Shown here one piece after another: positions 41,488 through 52,327 of a stretch of 64,000 bases of DNA. The translations under genes were made by a program, and so were the position numbers. Source of the stretch: Clostridium saccharoperbutylacetonicum N1-4(HMT) (GTDB taxonomy: Bacteria > Bacillota > Clostridia > Clostridiales > Clostridiaceae). The stretch lies in assembly GCF_000340885.1 (NCBI RefSeq), contig NC_020291.1, forward strand, positions 152,501 to 216,500, in the 5' to 3' direction. The notes under the pieces were generated by a model that did not search any database, was not told where the DNA came from, and worked only from the letters and a program-made list of their open reading frames with translations. Numbering within the stretch: the stretch's first letter is position 1; every line of letters starts with the position of its first letter.

Positions 41488-42117
41488 ATGAAAAAAGCTA
41501 TAATAGGAAAGAAAATAGGAATGACACAGATTTTTGATGAAAAAGGAAAAGTGATTCCTGTAACTGTAGTTGAAGCTGGTCCATGTGTTGTTGTTCAAAA
41601 GAAAACATTAGAAAATGATGGTTATGAAGCAATACAAGTTGGTTTCGATGAAATTAGAGAAAAATTAGCTAATAAGCCAAGAAAAGGCCAATTTGCTAAA
41701 GCAGGAGTTAGCGTAAGAAGAACTCTTAAAGAATTCAGAATTGATGATATAAATCAATATGAAGTTGGAAATGAAATAAAAGCTGATGTATTTGAAGCTG
41801 GAGAAAAGGTTGATGTGTCTGCAGTATCTAAGGGAAAGGGTTTCCAAGGAGCTATAAAGAGATGGAATCAACATACAGGAGATATGACTCACGGTTCTAA
41901 GTTTAAGAGAGCACCTGGTTCAATGGGAGCTTCATCAGATCCATCTAGAACATTCAAAAATAAGAGAATGCCAGGACATATGGGATCTGTTAATACAACA
42001 GTGCTAAATTTAGAAGTTGTTAAAGTAATAGCTGAAAAGAATTTAATACTAATAAAGGGTGGAATCCCAGGGCCTAACAAAGGTACAGTAGTAATTAAAG
42101 ATGCAGTTAAAGCTTAA
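41488..42117 (+). CDS. rplC: Ribosomal protein L3
   Basis: A 209-aa protein that reaches the peptidyl-transferase centre. The signatures [13 protein letters not shown] at the N-terminus and [23 protein letters not shown] in the central loop are intact. It starts 72 nt after rpsJ with GGGAGGTG. Confidence 0.98.
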   Translation: MKKAIIGKKIGMTQIFDEKGKVIPVTVVEAGPCVVVQKKTLENDGYEAIQVGFDEIREKLANKPRKGQFAKAGVSVRRTLKEFRIDDINQYEVGNEIKADVFEAGEKVDVSAVSKGKGFQGAIKRWNQHTGDMTHGSKFKRAPGSMGASSDPSRTFKNKRMPGHMGSVNTTVLNLEVVKVIAEKNLILIKGGIPGPNKGTVVIKDAVKA

Positions 42118-42143
42118 TTTCTGTAAGGAAAGGAGGAATTAGA

Positions 42144-42764
42144 ATGCCTACAGTAGGAGTATTTAATAAAGAAGGAAACAAGGTTGCAGATATGGAACTT
42201 AATGAAAGTGTATTTGCAGCAGAAATCAATGAATATGCATTACATCAAGTAGTAGTTGCATTATTAGCTAACAAGAGACAAGGAACTCAATCAACTAAAA
42301 CTAGATCTGAAGTTAGAGGAGGCGGAATCAAGCCTTGGAGACAAAAGGGTACTGGAAGAGCAAGACAAGGTTCTATCAGAGCACCACAATGGATCAAAGG
42401 TGGTATTGTGTTCGCACCAAAGCCAAGAGATTATAGAGTTTCAGTTCCAAAGAGCATGAGAAAAGTTGCTATGAAATCTGCTTTAACTAGCAAGGTTCAA
42501 GATAATCAAATGATCGTTCTTGATTCGTTGAATTTCGAAGCACCAAAAACTAAGAATATGGTTGAAATGTTAAAAGCTTTAGAAGCTAAGAAAGCATTAA
42601 TTATAACAGCAGAATCTAATGAAGTTGTTTATAAGTCAGCAAGAAATATTCAAGGAATAAATATTATTCCAGCAAACAACATCAATGTATATGATTTATT
42701 AAAGTATGAAAAATTAATCATTACTAAAGATGCTGTATCAAAAATTGAGGAGGTGTACGCATAA
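42144..42764 (+). CDS. rplD: Ribosomal protein L4
   Basis: A 206-aa protein whose extended loop lines the exit tunnel ([21 protein letters not shown]). In E. coli it represses the S10 operon, which bears on the leader upstream. The stop overlaps the rplW start by one base. Confidence 0.98.
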   Translation: MPTVGVFNKEGNKVADMELNESVFAAEINEYALHQVVVALLANKRQGTQSTKTRSEVRGGGIKPWRQKGTGRARQGSIRAPQWIKGGIVFAPKPRDYRVSVPKSMRKVAMKSALTSKVQDNQMIVLDSLNFEAPKTKNMVEMLKALEAKKALIITAESNEVVYKSARNIQGINIIPANNINVYDLLKYEKLIITKDAVSKIEEVYA

Positions 42765-43060
42765 TGAAATTAACAAGCCATGATATAATAAGAAAGCCAA
42801 TTATCACTGAAAAAAGTATGGCGTCTATGGCCGATAAGAAGTACACTTTCATAGTTCATGTTGATGCTAATAAATCTCAAATAAAGAGAGCTGTGGAAGA
42901 AGTTTTCAACGTTAAAGTTGAATCAGTTAATACTATAAACGGTATAGGTAAAACTAAAAGAATGGGCGTACATGTTGGTAAGAGAGCAGATTATAAGAAA
43001 GCTGTTGTTACATTAACTGAAGAAAGCAATGGAATTGAATTCTTCGAAGGAATGCAATAA
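42764..43060 (+). CDS. rplW: Ribosomal protein L23
   Basis: A 98-aa tunnel-exit protein, docking site for trigger factor and SRP. It starts with [20 protein letters not shown]. Its ATG overlaps the rplD stop (TAATG), and GAGGTG lies inside rplD. Confidence 0.98.
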   Translation: MKLTSHDIIRKPIITEKSMASMADKKYTFIVHVDANKSQIKRAVEEVFNVKVESVNTINGIGKTKRMGVHVGKRADYKKAVVTLTEESNGIEFFEGMQ

Positions 43061-43124
43061 TAGTATAGTAAAGCCATTATTGGTGATAAACACCAGAGAA
43101 GCTTAAAGAAGGAGGGAATTTTAA

Positions 43125-43958
43125 ATGGCAGTTAAAAAGTTTAACCCGATTACACCAGCAAGAAGACAAATGACTATGCCAACTTTTGAAGAAATAACTT
43201 CACAAGAACCGGAAAAGTCACTTCTTGTTGCGTTAAAAGTTAAAGCAGGTAGAAATAATCAAGGTAAAATCACTGTTAGACATCGTGGTGGTACCGTTAA
43301 AAGAAAATACAGAATAATAGATTTCAAAAGAAATAAAGATGAAGTTTCAGCAAAGGTTGCAACTATAGAATATGATCCAAACAGAACTGCATATATTGCA
43401 CTTGTTGTATATGCAGATGGAGAAAAGAGATATATTCTTGCACCAGCAGGATTAAATGTTGGAGATGTTATTGAATCAGGAGTTAATGCTGATATCAAAC
43501 CAGGAAATGCTCTTCCATTAAAGAATATCCCAGTTGGTACAGTAATTCATAATATAGAATTACAAAGAGGAAAAGGTGGCCAATTAGTTAGAGCAGCAGG
43601 AAATTCAGCTCAATTAATGGCTAAAGAAGGAGATTATGCAACTCTTAGATTACCATCAGGTGAAATGAGATATGTTAGAATCGAATGTAGAGCTACAATT
43701 GGAGCACTTTCTAATGCAACTAATGATATAGTTAATATCGGTAAAGCTGGTAGAAAGAGACATATGGGATGGAGACCAACAGTAAGAGGATCTGTAATGA
43801 ACCCTAATGATCACCCTCACGGTGGTGGTGAAGGTAAATCACCAGTTGGTAGACCAAGTCCAGTTACTCCATGGGGTAAACCAGCACTTGGATATAAGAC
43901 TAGAAAAACTAAAAAATATTCAGATAAATTTATTATCAAAGATAGAAGAACTAAGTAG
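43125..43958 (+). CDS. rplB: Ribosomal protein L2
   Basis: A 277-aa 50S core protein needed for peptidyl transfer. The conserved [21 protein letters not shown] contains the functional histidine. The ribosome-binding site is AAGGAGGG. Confidence 0.99.
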   Translation: MAVKKFNPITPARRQMTMPTFEEITSQEPEKSLLVALKVKAGRNNQGKITVRHRGGTVKRKYRIIDFKRNKDEVSAKVATIEYDPNRTAYIALVVYADGEKRYILAPAGLNVGDVIESGVNADIKPGNALPLKNIPVGTVIHNIELQRGKGGQLVRAAGNSAQLMAKEGDYATLRLPSGEMRYVRIECRATIGALSNATNDIVNIGKAGRKRHMGWRPTVRGSVMNPNDHPHGGGEGKSPVGRPSPVTPWGKPALGYKTRKTKKYSDKFIIKDRRTK

Positions 43959-44023
43959 TTTGAGGGGAATAATAAGTTCTCTTCAAAACTTAGAACTTAG
44001 TGCTTAGGAAGGGAGGCATATTA

Positions 44024-44299
44024 GTGAGTAGATCAACAAAGAAGGCACCTTTCGTTCATGAAGGGCTTTATAAGAAGATTGAAGAAATGAATGGTACTGG
44101 AGAAAAAAAGGTTGTTAAAACTTGGTCAAGAAGTTCAACAATTTTTCCACAATTTATTGGGCATACAATAGCTGTCCACGATGGAAGAAAGCATGTACCA
44201 GTATATATATCAGAAGATATGGTTGGCCATAAGTTAGGTGAATTTGTATTAACTAGAACTTATAAAGGTCATGAAGCAGATAAAACATCAAAAAGATAG
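44024..44299 (+). CDS. rpsS: Ribosomal protein S19
   Basis: A 91-aa 30S-head protein. The GTG start at 44024 follows GGGAGG and gives [18 protein letters not shown]. An upstream ATG at 44000 would add a non-homologous leader containing the ribosome-binding site. [25 protein letters not shown] is conserved. Confidence 0.97.
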   Translation: MSRSTKKAPFVHEGLYKKIEEMNGTGEKKVVKTWSRSSTIFPQFIGHTIAVHDGRKHVPVYISEDMVGHKLGEFVLTRTYKGHEADKTSKR

Positions 44300-44319
44300 C
44301 CTGGAAAGGAGGATCATAA

Positions 44320-44655
44320 ATGGAAGCTAGAGCTATAGCAAAATATATCAGAATGTCTCCAACAAAAGTGGGAGTGATTCTTGATTTAATCAGAGGAAAA
44401 CAAGTTAATGAAGCTTTTGCGATTTTACAATATACTCCAAGAGAAGCAGCAGTAGTAATAAACAAAGTTTTAAAATCAGCTGTTGCAAATGCTGAAAATA
44501 ATTTGGAATTAAATGCTGATAACTTATATGTTTCAGAATGTTTTGTTGGTCAAGGATCAACATTAAAGAGATTCCAACCTCATGCTCAAGGTAGAGCATT
44601 TAAGATTTTAAAGAAAACAAGTAACATAACAGTAGTTGTTAAAGAAAGAGCATAA
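44320..44655 (+). CDS. rplV: Ribosomal protein L22
   Basis: A 111-aa protein whose beta-hairpin lines the exit tunnel ([16 protein letters not shown] at the C-terminus). The hairpin is of normal length, with no macrolide-type duplication. AAAGGAGG precedes the ATG. Confidence 0.98.
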   Translation: MEARAIAKYIRMSPTKVGVILDLIRGKQVNEAFAILQYTPREAAVVINKVLKSAVANAENNLELNADNLYVSECFVGQGSTLKRFQPHAQGRAFKILKKTSNITVVVKERA

Positions 44656-44676
44656 TATAAAAGGAGGGAAAAGCAA

Positions 44677-45342
44677 GTGGGACAAAAAGTTAATCCTCAT
44701 GGCCTTAGAGTAGGCGTTATCAAGGGATGGGATGCAAAATGGTATGCAAATAAAAAGAATTTTGCTGATAATCTTATTGAAGATAATAAAATTAGAAAAT
44801 TTGTTAAAAAAGATCTTTTTGCAGCAGGTATTTCTAAAATTGAAATTGAAAGAGCTGCTAAGAGAGTTAAATTAAACATATATACAGCAAAGCCAGGTGT
44901 CGTTATAGGCAAAGGTGGATCAGGAATTGAGAATTTAAAGAATAAATTAACTCAATTTGTTGAGAGTAAAAATGTTTTAATAAACATAGTTGAAGTAAAA
45001 AGTGCAGAAGCTGATGCTCAATTAATGGCTGAAAATATTGCTGCACAATTAGAAAAGAGAATTTCATTCAGAAGAGCTATGAAGCAAACAATGCAAAGAG
45101 CTATGAAACATGGAATAAAAGGTGTAAAAACTTCATGTTCTGGTAGATTAGGTGGAGCTGAAATAGCAAGAACTGAACATTATCATGAAGGAACAATTCC
45201 ACTACAAACATTAAGAGCTGATATTGAATATGGATTTGCTGAAGCAGATACAACATATGGAAAAATCGGAGTTAAAGTGTGGATTTATAATGGAGAAGTT
45301 CTTCCAACTAAGAAAGTAGAAAAGGAAGAAGCTAACGCATAG
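44677..45342 (+). CDS. rpsC: Ribosomal protein S3
   Basis: A 221-aa protein of the mRNA-entry channel with helicase role. It has a GTG start after AAGGAGGG, an N-terminal [14 protein letters not shown] and the KH-domain GXXG ([14 protein letters not shown]). Confidence 0.98.
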   Translation: MGQKVNPHGLRVGVIKGWDAKWYANKKNFADNLIEDNKIRKFVKKDLFAAGISKIEIERAAKRVKLNIYTAKPGVVIGKGGSGIENLKNKLTQFVESKNVLINIVEVKSAEADAQLMAENIAAQLEKRISFRRAMKQTMQRAMKHGIKGVKTSCSGRLGGAEIARTEHYHEGTIPLQTLRADIEYGFAEADTTYGKIGVKVWIYNGEVLPTKKVEKEEANA

Positions 45343-45359
45343 GAAAGGAGGAATAGATC

Positions 45360-45794
45360 ATGTTAATGCCTAAGAGGGTAAAACATCGTAAGGTGCAACG
45401 TGGCAGAATGAAAGGTAAAGCAACAAGAGGTAATTTCTTAGCTTATGGCGATTACGGAATTCAAGCATTAAGCTGTGGATGGATAACTAGTAATCAAATT
45501 GAATCTGCCAGAATTGCTATCAATAGATACATTAAAAGAGGTGGAAAACTTTGGATAAAGATTTTCCCAGATAAGCCAGTTACAGAGAAACCAGCTGAAA
45601 CAAGAATGGGTTCAGGTAAAGGATCACCAGAATACTGGGTTGCAGTAGTTAAGCCAGGTAGGGTTTTATTTGAATTATCAGGAGTACAAGAAGAAACTGC
45701 TAGAGAAGCAATGAGACTTGCTTCACACAAACTTCCTGTAAAGACAAAATTTGTTTCAAAAAGAGATTTTGAGGAAATGGGTGGTGAACAATAA
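45360..45794 (+). CDS. rplP: Ribosomal protein L16
   Basis: A 144-aa protein near the A-site tRNA elbow. [20 protein letters not shown] and the [19 protein letters not shown] block are typical. The ATG at 45360 has AAAGGAGGA. The stop overlaps the rpmC ATG. Confidence 0.98.
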   Translation: MLMPKRVKHRKVQRGRMKGKATRGNFLAYGDYGIQALSCGWITSNQIESARIAINRYIKRGGKLWIKIFPDKPVTEKPAETRMGSGKGSPEYWVAVVKPGRVLFELSGVQEETAREAMRLASHKLPVKTKFVSKRDFEEMGGEQ

Positions 45795-46006
45795 TGAAGG
45801 CTAGAGAATTAAAAGAATTGAAATCAAACAATCCTCAAGATTTAACAGTAAAATTGGGTGACCTTAAAGCAGAATTATTTAACTTAAGATTTCAATTAGC
45901 TACAGGACAATTAGAAAATCCAATGAGAATAAAAGAAGTTAAGAAATCTATAGCCCAAATAAAAACCATCTTAAGAGAAGAAGAATTAAAAGCATTGGAA
46001 CAATAA
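45794..46006 (+). CDS. rpmC: Ribosomal protein L29
   Basis: A 70-aa two-helix protein beside the tunnel exit. The [27 protein letters not shown] pattern is diagnostic. The start overlaps the rplP stop by one base, so translation is coupled. Confidence 0.97.
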   Translation: MKARELKELKSNNPQDLTVKLGDLKAELFNLRFQLATGQLENPMRIKEVKKSIAQIKTILREEELKALEQ

Positions 46007-46029
46007 AAGTTGGAAGGAGGTAAGCCCTA

Positions 46030-46284
46030 ATGGAAAGATCATTAAGAAAGAAAAGAATTGGTAGGGTTGTTTCTGATAAAATGGAAAAGACTATTGTAGT
46101 TGCAGTTGAAACTAAGGTTAGACATCCGTTATATGGAAAAACAATTAATAGAACTACAAAGTTTAAAGTACATGATGAAAATAATGAAGCTAAAATTAAT
46201 GATAGAGTATCAATAATGGAAACTAGACCTTTATCTAAGGATAAGAGATGGAGACTTGTTGAAATAGTTGAAAAGGCTAAATAA
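46030..46284 (+). CDS. rpsQ: Ribosomal protein S17
   Basis: An 84-aa OB-fold 16S-binding protein. The conserved [19 protein letters not shown] and [18 protein letters not shown] are present. The ribosome-binding site is AAGGAGGTAAG. Confidence 0.98.
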   Translation: MERSLRKKRIGRVVSDKMEKTIVVAVETKVRHPLYGKTINRTTKFKVHDENNEAKINDRVSIMETRPLSKDKRWRLVEIVEKAK

Positions 46285-46312
46285 GCTTTAAAACTGAAAG
46301 GAGGTTAATGTA

Positions 46313-46681
46313 ATGATACAACAACAAACCTTATTAAAGGTTGCAGATAATTCGGGTGCAAAGGAAATTATGTGTATCAGAGTCTTAGGCGGATCTAAAA
46401 GAAAGTTTGGTAATATTGGTGACATTATAGTAGCTAGTGTTAAAAGCGCAACACCAGGTGGAGTTGTTAAAAAGGGTGAAGTCGTAAAGGCAGTTGTAGT
46501 TAGATCAGTAAAAGGTGTAAGAAGAGTAGACGGTTCATATATTAAATTTGATGATAATGCAGCAGTTATAATCAAAGATGATAAGCAACCAAAAGGAACT
46601 CGTATCTTTGGACCTGTTGCTAGGGAGCTAAGAGATAAAGAATTTACTAAAATATTATCATTAGCACCAGAAGTTCTATAA
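46313..46681 (+). CDS. rplN: Ribosomal protein L14
   Basis: A 122-aa subunit-interface protein. The start [23 protein letters not shown] and the [18 protein letters not shown] ending are both intact. AAAGGAGG precedes the ATG. Confidence 0.98.
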   Translation: MIQQQTLLKVADNSGAKEIMCIRVLGGSKRKFGNIGDIIVASVKSATPGGVVKKGEVVKAVVVRSVKGVRRVDGSYIKFDDNAAVIIKDDKQPKGTRIFGPVARELRDKEFTKILSLAPEVL

Positions 46682-46696
46682 GAGGAGGTGGCCAAC

Positions 46697-47011
46697 TTGA
46701 AGATACATGTAAGAAAGAATGATACAGTTATTGTTATATCAGGAAAAGATAAAGGCAAAACTGGTGAAATATTAAAAGCATATCCAAAGACAGGAAAGAT
46801 TCTTGTTCAAGGAGTTAATATAGTTAAGAAGCATCAAAAAGCAAATAAGGGTCAAGTTGAAAGCGCTATAATTGAAAAAGAAGCAGCAATCAGCAGCTCA
46901 AAAGTTATGTTATATTGTAACAAATGTAAGAATGCAACTAGAATTAGTAACAAAATCTTAGATGATGGTACTAAAGTTAGAGTATGTAAAAAATGCGGAG
47001 AAACATTCTAA
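46697..47011 (+). CDS. rplX: Ribosomal protein L24
   Basis: A 104-aa 50S assembly initiator with an N-terminal KOW (VIVISGKDKGKTGEI). The C-terminal part carries two CxxC pairs (CNKC and CKKC), a likely zinc ribbon. I chose TTG at 46697, 6 nt after GAGGAGGTG; the GTG at 46688 lies in that site. Confidence 0.94.
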   Translation: MKIHVRKNDTVIVISGKDKGKTGEILKAYPKTGKILVQGVNIVKKHQKANKGQVESAIIEKEAAISSSKVMLYCNKCKNATRISNKILDDGTKVRVCKKCGETF

Positions 47012-47033
47012 AATTTGAAAGGAGGTAACTAAT

Positions 47034-47573
47034 ATGACAAGACTTCAAGAAAAATATCAAAAAGAAGTAATTCCAGCTATGATTGAGAAGTTTGGATACA
47101 AAAATATAATGGAAGTTCCAAAGCTAGAAAAGATCGTAATTAACATGGGCGTTGGAGAAGCTAAAGAAAATCAAAAGGTATTAGAATCAGCTGTTAATGA
47201 TTTAACTTTAATAGCAGGTCAAAAGCCTATATTAACAAGAGCTAAAAAATCTGTAGCTAACTTTAAAATTAGAGAAAACATGCCTTTAGGCTGTAAAGTT
47301 ACTTTAAGAAAAGCTAAAATGTTCGAATTTGCTGATAAGCTAATGAGCATTGCTTTACCAAGAGTTAGAGATTTTAGAGGAGTATCTTCTAAAGCTTTTG
47401 ATGGTAGAGGAAATTATTCATTAGGTATTAAAGAACAATTAATATTCCCAGAAATAGAATATGATAAGATAGACAAAGTTAGAGGGATGGATATTATCTT
47501 CGTTACAACAGCAAATACTGACGAAGAAGCTAGGGAATTATTAAGATTCCTTGGAATGCCATTCGCTCAATAA
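47034..47573 (+). CDS. rplE: Ribosomal protein L5
   Basis: The 179-aa 5S-rRNA-binding protein of the central protuberance has [19 protein letters not shown] and the P-tRNA-contact region [22 protein letters not shown]. The ribosome-binding site is AAAGGAGGTAA. Confidence 0.98.
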   Translation: MTRLQEKYQKEVIPAMIEKFGYKNIMEVPKLEKIVINMGVGEAKENQKVLESAVNDLTLIAGQKPILTRAKKSVANFKIRENMPLGCKVTLRKAKMFEFADKLMSIALPRVRDFRGVSSKAFDGRGNYSLGIKEQLIFPEIEYDKIDKVRGMDIIFVTTANTDEEARELLRFLGMPFAQ

Positions 47574-47589
47574 TAAGGAGGGAAACACA

Positions 47590-47775
47590 TTGGCACGTAA
47601 GGCTATTATAGAAAAGTGGAGCAAAACTCCTAAATTCAAAACACAAGCTTATACAAGATGTAGAATATGTGGAAGACCACATGCCGTATTAAAAAAATAT
47701 GGAGTATGCCGTATTTGTTTTAGAGAACTTGCTTATAAGGGCGAAATTCCAGGTTGTAGAAAAGCAAGTTGGTAA
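47590..47775 (+). CDS. rpsZ: Ribosomal protein S14, type Z (zinc)
   Basis: The 61-aa short zinc form has CRIC near 24-27 and CRIC near 40-43. The TTG start at 47590 follows AAGGAGGG and gives [16 protein letters not shown]. An ATG at 47551 lies inside rplE in another frame and is rejected. Confidence 0.96.
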   Translation: MARKAIIEKWSKTPKFKTQAYTRCRICGRPHAVLKKYGVCRICFRELAYKGEIPGCRKASW

Positions 47776-47807
47776 TATATACAATGTACGAAAGGAGGCA
47801 CATTTAA

Positions 47808-48206
47808 ATGGTTATGACAGATCCTATAGCAGATTTATTAACTCGTGTAAGAAATGCTAATGCTGTAAGACATGAAATGGTAGAAGTACCTTCTTCAAAT
47901 GTTAAGAAGGAAATAGCAAATATATTATTACAAGAGGGTTATATAAAAGAAATTAATGAATATAACGATGGAGTAGTTCCAATGTTAAGATTAGCTCTTA
48001 AATACGGTGCTAACAAAGAAAGAGTTATAACTGGTATTAAGAGAATTTCTAAGCCAGGATTAAGAGTTTACTGTAAGAAAGATGAAGTACCAAAGGTTCT
48101 TAATGGTTTAGGTATTGCTGTTGTTTCAACTTCAAATGGAATAATGGTAGATAGAGAAGCTAGAAAGAACGGATTAGGTGGAGAAGTAATCTGTTACGTT
48201 TGGTAA
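47808..48206 (+). CDS. rpsH: Ribosomal protein S8
   Basis: A 132-aa 16S-binding protein, translational repressor of the spc operon in E. coli. It begins [17 protein letters not shown]. The C-terminal [21 protein letters not shown] block is conserved. AAAGGAGG precedes the ATG; the ATG two codons on is an alternative. Confidence 0.97.
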   Translation: MVMTDPIADLLTRVRNANAVRHEMVEVPSSNVKKEIANILLQEGYIKEINEYNDGVVPMLRLALKYGANKERVITGIKRISKPGLRVYCKKDEVPKVLNGLGIAVVSTSNGIMVDREARKNGLGGEVICYVW

Positions 48207-48272
48207 TATTTCAGATAAATAAAACTAAAAAATTGCAAAATGCGATTTTAAAATAATACAGGAGGTGCAATT

Positions 48273-48815
48273 ATGTCAAGAGTAGGTAGATTACCAATAG
48301 CTATTCCTGCTGACGTAACTGTTACTGTAACACCAGACAACGTTGTTACAGTTAAGGGACCAAAGGGTGAATTAGTTAAGACTATGCATAACGATATAAG
48401 TATAGTTGTCGAAAACAATGAAGTAATTGTTACTAGACATAGTGAACAAAAAGATCACAGAGCTCTTCACGGTTTAACAAGAGCATTAATTAATAATATG
48501 GTAATTGGAGTAAAACAAGGTTACCAAAAGACTTTAGATTTAGTTGGTGTTGGTTATAGAGCTCAATTACAGGGTAAAAAACTTGTAATGAACCTTGGAT
48601 ATTCACATCCAGTTGAAATTGAACCTATTGACGGAATCACATTTGAAACTCCAGCTGCAACTAGAGTAATAGTTAGTGGAATCGACAAAGAAAAAGTTGG
48701 ATTTGCTGCAGCAGATATAAGAAAATGGAGAGTACCAGAACCATATAAGGGTAAAGGTATTAAGTATGAAAATGAAGTGATTAGACGTAAAGAAGGTAAG
48801 ACTGGTAAGAAATAA
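48273..48815 (+). CDS. rplF: Ribosomal protein L6
   Basis: A 180-aa protein with two similar domains near the sarcin-ricin loop. [15 protein letters not shown] and the C-terminal [24 protein letters not shown] are typical. The ribosome-binding site is CAGGAGGTG. Confidence 0.98.
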   Translation: MSRVGRLPIAIPADVTVTVTPDNVVTVKGPKGELVKTMHNDISIVVENNEVIVTRHSEQKDHRALHGLTRALINNMVIGVKQGYQKTLDLVGVGYRAQLQGKKLVMNLGYSHPVEIEPIDGITFETPAATRVIVSGIDKEKVGFAAADIRKWRVPEPYKGKGIKYENEVIRRKEGKTGKK

Positions 48816-48833
48816 TAGAAAGGAGTGAGTTTT

Positions 48834-49193
48834 ATGTTCAAGAAGGTAGACAAAAAGGCAAGCAGAGAAAAACGTCACCTAAGAGTTCGTAAAAAAGTTT
48901 TTGGTACTACAGAAAGACCAAGACTTTCAGTTTTTAAGAGCGAAAAGAATATTTATGCACAAGTAATTGATGATATAAATGGTGTTACATTAGTAGCTGC
49001 TTCAAGTTTAGATAAAGATTTCGCTGCTAAAGGTGGAAATAAAGAAGGTGCTAAACTTGTAGGTGAAGCTATCGCTAAAAGAGCAGTAGAAAAAGGAATT
49101 GATACAGTGGTATTTGATAGAGGTGGATACATATATCACGGAAGAATTCAAGAATTAGCACAAGCAGCTAGAGAAGCAGGCTTGAAATTCTAA
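48834..49193 (+). CDS. rplR: Ribosomal protein L18
   Basis: A 119-aa 5S-rRNA-binding protein with [21 protein letters not shown] and a C-terminal [24 protein letters not shown]. The ATG at 48834 is 8 nt after AAAGGAG; the upstream GTG is inside that site. Confidence 0.97.
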   Translation: MFKKVDKKASREKRHLRVRKKVFGTTERPRLSVFKSEKNIYAQVIDDINGVTLVAASSLDKDFAAKGGNKEGAKLVGEAIAKRAVEKGIDTVVFDRGGYIYHGRIQELAQAAREAGLKF

Positions 49194-49212
49194 TAAACAA
49201 GGAGGGAAATAA

Positions 49213-49710
49213 ATGAGAATCGATCCTAGTACACTAGACCTTAAAGAAAAGGTTGTTTTCATAAACAGAGTTACTAAGGTTGTTAAGGGTGGTAGAAACT
49301 TCAGATTCAGCGCTCTAGTTGTTGTCGGTGATGAGAACGGACACGTTGGAGTTGGAATGGGTAAGTCAATCGAAATCCCAGAAGCAATTAAAAAAGGAAT
49401 AGAAGATGCTAAGAAAAACTTAGTAAGTGTTGCAATGGTAGGAACAACAATTCCTCATCAAGTTAACGGTAAGTTTGGAACAGCTAATGTTTTAATAATG
49501 CCAGCTAAAGAAGGTACAGGAGTTATCGCTGGAGGTCCAGCAAGAGCTGTACTTGAATTAGCAGGATTAAAGGATGTTAGAGCTAAATCATTAGGTTCAA
49601 ACAATCCAAATAACATGGTAAGTGCTACAATAAACGGATTAGCAAGTTTAAGAACAGCTGAAGATATAGCTAAATTAAGAGGCAAATCTGTAGAAGAAAT
49701 ATTAGGTTAG
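49213..49710 (+). CDS. rpsE: Ribosomal protein S5
   Basis: A 165-aa fidelity protein. [23 protein letters not shown] and the [25 protein letters not shown] block are conserved. The ribosome-binding site is AAGGAGGG. Confidence 0.98.
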   Translation: MRIDPSTLDLKEKVVFINRVTKVVKGGRNFRFSALVVVGDENGHVGVGMGKSIEIPEAIKKGIEDAKKNLVSVAMVGTTIPHQVNGKFGTANVLIMPAKEGTGVIAGGPARAVLELAGLKDVRAKSLGSNNPNNMVSATINGLASLRTAEDIAKLRGKSVEEILG

Positions 49711-49721
49711 GAGGTATTGCA

Positions 49722-49901
49722 ATGGCAAAATTAAGAGTTACATTAGTAAAGAGCTTAATAGGCAGAAAAAAAGATCATATCGCTACTGCAAATGCTCTTG
49801 GACTTAAAAAAATAGGAAAAACAGTAGAACCTGAGGCAACACCTCAAGTACAAGGTATGATTAAGAAGATTGAATATCTATTAAAAGTGGAAGAAGTATA
49901 A
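49722..49901 (+). CDS. rpmD: Ribosomal protein L30
   Basis: A 59-aa small L30: [28 protein letters not shown], then [27 protein letters not shown]. The ATG at 49722 follows TAGGAGG, 11 nt past rpsE. It lies between rpsE and rplO, the standard order. Confidence 0.97.
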   Translation: MAKLRVTLVKSLIGRKKDHIATANALGLKKIGKTVEPEATPQVQGMIKKIEYLLKVEEV

Positions 49902-49922
49902 GAATAAGGAGGTGCACTGAAT

Positions 49923-50363
49923 ATGAAACTTCACGAATTAAAGCCAGCAGCAGGTAGCAAAAAAGCGCCTAAAAGAATTGGTAGAGGTACTGGTTCTGGA
50001 TTAGGAAGAAACGCTGGTAAAGGTGAAAAAGGTCAAAATGCAAGATCAGGTGGTGGTGTAAGACCTGGTTTTGAAGGAGGTCAAATGCCTTTATATAGAA
50101 GACTTCCTAAGAGAGGTTTTACAAACATTTTTGCTAAAAAATATGTTAGTATAAATCTTGATAGATTAAACATATTTGAAAATGGTACTGAAATTACTCC
50201 AGAAGTATTACTTGAAAGAAGAGTAGTAAGTAAAGTATTAGATGGAGTAAAAATTCTTGGAAACGGAACATTAGAAAAAAGCTTAACAGTTAAAGGATGT
50301 AAGTTCTCTAAGTCTGCTATAGAAAAGATTGAAGCAGCTGGGGGAAAAGTTGAGGTGATGTAA
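49923..50363 (+). CDS. rplO: Ribosomal protein L15
   Basis: A 146-aa 50S assembly protein. It begins [22 protein letters not shown], with a Gly/Arg-rich N-terminal tail. secY starts one base after its stop. The ribosome-binding site is AAGGAGGTG. Confidence 0.98.
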   Translation: MKLHELKPAAGSKKAPKRIGRGTGSGLGRNAGKGEKGQNARSGGGVRPGFEGGQMPLYRRLPKRGFTNIFAKKYVSINLDRLNIFENGTEITPEVLLERRVVSKVLDGVKILGNGTLEKSLTVKGCKFSKSAIEKIEAAGGKVEVM

Positions 50364-50364
50364 A

Positions 50365-51651
50365 GTGCTTCAAACTCTACGTAATGCATTCAAGGTTCCT
50401 GAACTTAGGAAAAAGATTTTATGGACAATATTATTAGTTGCAGTATTCAGGATGGGAAGTCATATTCCTCTTCCTGGAATTAATTCTGATTACCTAAAAA
50501 ATTTATCCCAATCTGGAGGTTTATTAGGTTTTTATGATATGCTTTCAGGAGGTGCTTTTAGCAGATCCAGTATATTAGCACTAGGAGTTATGCCGTATAT
50601 TAATGCATCAATCATAGTTCAATTGCTAACTGTTGCTATACCACAATTAGAACAACTTTCAAAAGAAGGAGATACGGGTAGGAAAAAGATACAAAATGCA
50701 ACACGTTACGTATCTTTTGGAATTTCATTCGTATTAGCTTATGGAATTTTTGCAACTATTTCAAGTAGTGGAGCGACAGGTGGATTAAATTTTATCCAAA
50801 AAGGAATAATTGTTTTTGCATTAGTAGTTGGAACTACATTCTGTATGTGGTTAGGTGATCAACTTACCGTTAAAGGTATTGGTAATGGAACTTCTATACT
50901 AATATTTGTAAACATAATTTCAAGAGTTCCAATGACAATTGCTTCCATGATGACACTTAAGGAAGCTGGAAGTGCAAGTATTGTAGAAATTGTATTATTT
51001 GCAGTATTTGTTGTATTATTACTTGCAACTATATTATATTTTTCTTTATCAGAAAGAAGAGTACCAGTGCAATATGCAGGTAAATTTGCAGCAGGAAATA
51101 GCAGTATGGTAAAATCACAATCAACACATATTCCATTAAGCATAATTGGCTCGGCAGTTCTTGCAATCATATTTTCTATGTCAGTAATGGATTTTCCGAA
51201 GACAATAGCACAGCTGTTTGGTGGAGATAAAGAGTGGGCGAAGTGGATATTGACTAATCCTACATGTGTTTTCAACCAAAAAAGTTGGATGTATTTAGTA
51301 TTGTATGCAATATTAACAATATTCTTTAACTGGTTCTATACTCAAATTACTTTTAAACCAGATGAAATGTCTGAAAACTTACACAAGTCAGCAGGTTTTG
51401 TACCAGGAGTAAGACCAGGAGAAGAAACAACAATATTTTTTGAAAAAGTTCTAAATAGAGTATCATTTATTGGTGGAATATTAGCAGCAATATTAGCAGT
51501 TACCCCAGTACTTGTACAAAATTATACTGAGTTTCAGAATATATCTTTTTCAGGAACTGGATTATTAATTGTAATAAATGTTGCATTAGATTTTACTAGA
51601 AAAGTGGAATCACAAATGGTGGTTAGACACTATAAAGGATTTCTTAAATAG
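50365..51651 (+). CDS. secY: Preprotein translocase subunit SecY
   Basis: The 428-aa channel of the Sec translocon has about ten transmembrane helices and the FRMGSHIPLPGI first periplasmic segment. A conserved cytosolic loop (GVMPYINASIIVQLL) and the C-terminal GFVPGVRPGEET region are present. It has a GTG start after GAGGTGATG inside the end of rplO. It cooperates with SecE encoded at 25168. Confidence 0.97.
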   Translation: MLQTLRNAFKVPELRKKILWTILLVAVFRMGSHIPLPGINSDYLKNLSQSGGLLGFYDMLSGGAFSRSSILALGVMPYINASIIVQLLTVAIPQLEQLSKEGDTGRKKIQNATRYVSFGISFVLAYGIFATISSSGATGGLNFIQKGIIVFALVVGTTFCMWLGDQLTVKGIGNGTSILIFVNIISRVPMTIASMMTLKEAGSASIVEIVLFAVFVVLLLATILYFSLSERRVPVQYAGKFAAGNSSMVKSQSTHIPLSIIGSAVLAIIFSMSVMDFPKTIAQLFGGDKEWAKWILTNPTCVFNQKSWMYLVLYAILTIFFNWFYTQITFKPDEMSENLHKSAGFVPGVRPGEETTIFFEKVLNRVSFIGGILAAILAVTPVLVQNYTEFQNISFSGTGLLIVINVALDFTRKVESQMVVRHYKGFLK

Positions 51652-51676
51652 ATTAGAATAAATGGAGATGAAGCCA

Positions 51677-52327
51677 GTGAAGATAGTATTACTAGGTCCT
51701 CCTGGAGCTGGAAAAGGAACACAGGCTAAATCAATCAGTAATAAATATTCAATACCACATATTTCTACAGGAGACATTTTTAGAAAAAACATTTCTGAAA
51801 ACACTCCTTTAGGAATAGAAGCAAAAAGTTATATGGATAACGGACAGTTAGTTCCTGATGAAGTAACTATCAACATGGTAAAGGATAGATTACAACAGGA
51901 TGATTGTAAAGTTGGATATTTACTAGATGGTTTTCCAAGAACTGTGGCACAAGCAGAAGCTCTTAACAACTTTCTTATGGAAAGAGGAGAACAATTAGAT
52001 ACTGCACTATTAATTAAAGTACCTAATGAGTTTATCCTTGAAAGAATGACTGGTAGAAGAGTATGTCCATCATGTGGAGCAAGTTATCATGTTAAATTTA
52101 ATCCTCCAACAAATGAGGGAAAATGTGATTTGTGTGGAAGTGAAGTTATACAAAGAAAAGACGATACAGTTGAAACTGTAAAAGAGAGATTGGATGTATA
52201 TCAAAGAGAAACACAACCATTAATTGAATTTTATAGTGAAAAAAACTTGCTTTCGGAAGTCGATGGTACAAAAGCTATTAATGAAGTTTTCAGGGGAATA
52301 TGCGAAATGTTAGGTAACAATAAATAA
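51677..52327 (+). CDS. adk: Adenylate kinase (zinc-LID type)
   Basis: Converts ATP and AMP to two ADP. The P-loop [12 protein letters not shown] is at the N-terminus, followed by the [11 protein letters not shown]-site motif. The LID carries CPSC and CDLC, the zinc-binding form. The GTG at 51677 (216 aa, standard length) sits nine bases after GGAG; the ATG at 51662 lies upstream of that site. The last base overlaps the map ATG. Confidence 0.95.
   Translation: MKIVLLGPPGAGKGTQAKSISNKYSIPHISTGDIFRKNISENTPLGIEAKSYMDNGQLVPDEVTINMVKDRLQQDDCKVGYLLDGFPRTVAQAEALNNFLMERGEQLDTALLIKVPNEFILERMTGRRVCPSCGASYHVKFNPPTNEGKCDLCGSEVIQRKDDTVETVKERLDVYQRETQPLIEFYSEKNLLSEVDGTKAINEVFRGICEMLGNNK

Noticed and set aside
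47551..47589. N-terminal extension of S14 inside rplE
   Set aside because: The extension has no homology to S14, and a good ribosome-binding site precedes the TTG at 47590.
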